From: Loki-b32 sp048941605
GTDB lineage: Archaea > Asgardarchaeota > Lokiarchaeia > Sigyniarchaeales > SOKP01
DNA length: 7,335 nt
Assembly: GCA_048941605.1 (NCBI GenBank)
Contig: JBHLNL010000173.1
Location: forward strand, 1-7,335
Reading direction: 5' to 3'
The notes beneath the pieces were generated by a model. That model was not told where the DNA came from. It saw only the letters and a program-made list of their open reading frames with translations, and ran no database searches. Positions within the stretch are counted from its first letter, which is position 1, and each line of letters begins with the position of its first letter. Position numbers and translations under genes: made by a program. Of the stretch, positions 5,680-7,335 are shown one piece after another.

Positions 5680-6696
5680 ATGAAAATAAATCTCTTAGAT
5701 AAGTTTTGTGGTTGTTTATTAGGAGTAGCGATAGGAGATACATTAGGACATCCTTTTGAAGGAAAACTTCGCTCTCAGATATTTTCATATTTTGAAAATT
5801 TTGAAGAATTTCTAAATTCTAATTCAGATTTATTTAGAACATATACTGATGACACACAGTTAACACTACACCTCACTAAGGCTATCATTCAAGGTAATGG
5901 TTTTAAGATGGATTATGTCATCAGAGAATTCATAAATTGGTTAGATGATCCTCCTATTGGACCTGGTTATGGATGCATTTCTTCTATTCGTAAGTTAAAA
6001 TATGGGGTGGAGTGGGAACATGCTGCTTCAAATTCTGGTGGGAATGGTACTACGATGAGGATTGCTCCAATTGGACTATTATACTGTAAAGATCCTAAAG
6101 CAATGAAAACCGCTGCCATAAAATCTAGTATAATTACACACTCTCACTCAGCAGCTTCTGCTGGAGCAATTGTTATTGCCCGTGCCATTGCTTATCTAAT
6201 TGATAAAAAACCAGAAAATGGCTTTTCTATTGATGAATTTTTTAATATTATAATTAGTTCAATTTCAAACTCTAAAGATGACATTTGGAATGAATTCATT
6301 GAACTTCTATATAAATTGAAATCAAATTTAAATATCCCACTTGAATCTGGATTGATAAAATTTTCTCAAGCTGGTGTTAAATCACCTTATTTTATTGAAG
6401 AGTATTTAGGTCAAGCTTTTGTGCATCCATATACTATTAGCACAGTAATTTGTACGATTTTCATATTTTTAAAAAATTTAACTTCTTTTAAAGACTGTGT
6501 TCTCAAGCTTGCCACAGCCGGAGGAGATAGTGATACTGTAGGAGCAATTGGGGGAAGTTTGGCAGGCGCTTATTTCGGTATGGAAAATATCCCTCCTAAA
6601 TTAATAAAAGTAGTGAAAAATCACAAGAAAATAATAAAAATCAGTGAAGAACTCTATAATGTATTTGAAAAAAGATTTTTAACAGGAGTTATTTAA
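5680..6696 (+). CDS. ADP-ribosylglycohydrolase family protein (DraG-like)
   Basis: This all-helical, dimetal (Mg/Mn) hydrolase family removes ADP-ribose from proteins or small molecules. The N-terminal hallmark FCGCLLGVAIGDTLGHPFE covers residues 9-27. The first metal motif is YTDDTQLTL (55-63; T56, D57, D58). The middle segment GPGYG then SGGNGTTMRIAPIGLLY (119-135) and THSHSAASAGAIVIARAIAYLI (153-174) are typical. The second metal motif ATAGGDSDTVGAIGGSLAGAYFG (278-300) has D283, D285 and T286. All metal ligands appear intact and the length of 338 residues is normal. No membrane segment or signal is seen. The target (arginine-ADP-ribose as in DraG, or another ADP-ribosyl group) cannot be told. 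There is no DraT-like transferase or nitrogenase gene nearby. The end overlaps the convergent archaemetzincin gene by 8 bases. The start has only a weak GAG nearby. Confidence 0.93.
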   Translation: MKINLLDKFCGCLLGVAIGDTLGHPFEGKLRSQIFSYFENFEEFLNSNSDLFRTYTDDTQLTLHLTKAIIQGNGFKMDYVIREFINWLDDPPIGPGYGCISSIRKLKYGVEWEHAASNSGGNGTTMRIAPIGLLYCKDPKAMKTAAIKSSIITHSHSAASAGAIVIARAIAYLIDKKPENGFSIDEFFNIIISSISNSKDDIWNEFIELLYKLKSNLNIPLESGLIKFSQAGVKSPYFIEEYLGQAFVHPYTISTVICTIFIFLKNLTSFKDCVLKLATAGGDSDTVGAIGGSLAGAYFGMENIPPKLIKVVKNHKKIIKISEELYNVFEKRFLTGVI

Positions 6697-7267
6697 TTTT
6701 ATCAAAGTAATCCTGTAATTTTTTCAAGCAAGCACCACAGAACTTGGGAGGTTTTTCATCTGTATCAAATAGAGAATTCGAGAATCGCATAATACAGAAT
6801 TTGTCGCAATGTCTCAAATTAAAAGTGTGTCCAAGCTCATGAATAGCTTCTTTAAGAACCCTCAATTCAAAAATCTTTTTATTCTCAGTCCTTCTATAGA
6901 ATTTTTCTCTAAGTCTGGTGATAGAAATCAAAGCACCAACTGATTCTTTACTAATATTACCTTTCGGGCTCATTGCTAACCCAAATGCAAAATTTAATGA
7001 ACTGGTAAATATATCTTCATCTATAACACCTAAAATTCGAAAAGATCGTTTATTCAATTCATAATTAATAATCCTGTTCAATATCTTAGAAGCATTATAC
7101 TGTCGTTTATTTGTATTATATTCTGAAGACTCTAAGGGTATTATTTCTTGTAAGGGATCAATAGATAATTTGAAATTACTAAAACTTAATTCCAATTCTT
7201 TTTTTAATTTATCTAAAATAGACTGATCTACTTGACCTATCCTTAATAAACTGATATTTTTTTTCAT
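6689..7267 (-). CDS. Archaemetzincin (AmzA-like zinc metalloprotease)
   Basis: A 192-residue putative zinc peptidase of the archaemetzincin family, widespread in archaea. The active-site helix has AIHELGHTFNLRHC (141-154): zinc ligands H143, H147 and H153, with catalytic E144. The structural cysteines follow: C154, C158 in the CIM segment with M160 as the Met-turn, then C177 and C180 (CGAC). This departs from the family pattern HExxHxxGx3Cx4CxMx17CxxC in three places: the glycine is N150, the first cysteine spacing is three rather than four, and the second gap is 16 rather than 17. The N-terminal half (SLLRIGQVD, then ILGVIDEDIF around 78-87 and the FGLA segment) fits the family. No signal peptide is seen, so it is cytoplasmic. 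The substrate is unknown. It is convergent with the upstream-lying glycohydrolase gene, with tails overlapping by 8 bases. No Shine-Dalgarno site precedes the ATG. Confidence 0.93.
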   Translation of the reverse strand: MKKNISLLRIGQVDQSILDKLKKELELSFSNFKLSIDPLQEIIPLESSEYNTNKRQYNASKILNRIINYELNKRSFRILGVIDEDIFTSSLNFAFGLAMSPKGNISKESVGALISITRLREKFYRRTENKKIFELRVLKEAIHELGHTFNLRHCDKFCIMRFSNSLFDTDEKPPKFCGACLKKLQDYFDKIK

Positions 7268-7316
7268 TTTAATTATGTAATAAGAGGAATCAATTCAATA
7301 AAAGAATGCCAATTCG

Positions 7317-7329
7317 ATTTTTAAAAAAA
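7317..7329 (-). promoter_or_regulatory. Candidate TATA-like box for the archaemetzincin gene
   Basis: The minus strand reads TTTTTTTAAAAAT about 50 bases before the start codon. Transcription about 25 bases downstream, near 7297, would leave a leader of about 30 bases with no Shine-Dalgarno site. The sequence is low in complexity and the window ends here, so this is weak. Confidence 0.25.
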
Positions 7330-7335
7330 CAATGG

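Noticed and set aside
5600..5788. Minus-strand 62-codon frame across the start of the glycohydrolase gene
   Set aside because: Its low-complexity leucine- and phenylalanine-rich product comes from AT-rich promoter DNA and the opposite strand of a real gene.
1..7335. CRISPR array
   Set aside because: No regularly spaced short repeats occur; the only sizeable repeat is the two-copy 264-bp block.

Overview
The window is an AT-rich stretch centred on lysine biosynthesis by the diaminopimelate (DAP) route. The host is most likely an archaeon. The reasons are TATA-like boxes placed about 25 bases before plausible transcript starts, a mix of good Shine-Dalgarno sites and starts with none, an archaemetzincin, and four DAP-pathway enzymes. 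The low G+C and gene content would suit an Asgard (Lokiarchaeia-like) genome or an AT-rich euryarchaeon, but the sequence alone does not settle this.

Layout. Bases 1-146 are a leader holding a perfect 16-bp inverted repeat whose right arm runs into a TATA box. Then come dapF and lysA (147-2356, plus strand, 14-base gap), the last two steps of lysine synthesis. A 529-base region without an intact gene follows (2357-2885). An isochorismatase-family cysteine hydrolase sits at 2886-3554 (plus). dapB and dapA (3747-5489, minus strand, transcribed dapA then dapB) carry the first two committed steps. A divergent intergenic region leads to an ADP-ribosylglycohydrolase-family gene (5680-6696, plus), which overlaps tail-to-tail by 8 bases with an archaemetzincin (6689-7267, minus).

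How the genes work together. DapA condenses pyruvate with aspartate semialdehyde, DapB reduces the product, DapF converts LL-DAP to meso-DAP, and LysA decarboxylates meso-DAP to lysine. The middle of the pathway (DapL, or the acylated route through DapD/DapC/DapE) is not in the window. The last three genes have no obvious link to lysine.

The most notable structure is a 264-bp direct repeat, 2472-2735 and 3618-3881, in register without net gaps and about 86% identical by my count. The right copy is the last 44 codons of dapB plus 129 bases beyond its stop. The left copy is an orphan dapB tail next to lysA. The hydrolase gene lies exactly between the copies. This R-U-R layout looks like a single-crossover (Campbell-type) insertion, or a segmental duplication, in an ancestral convergent lysA/dapB junction.
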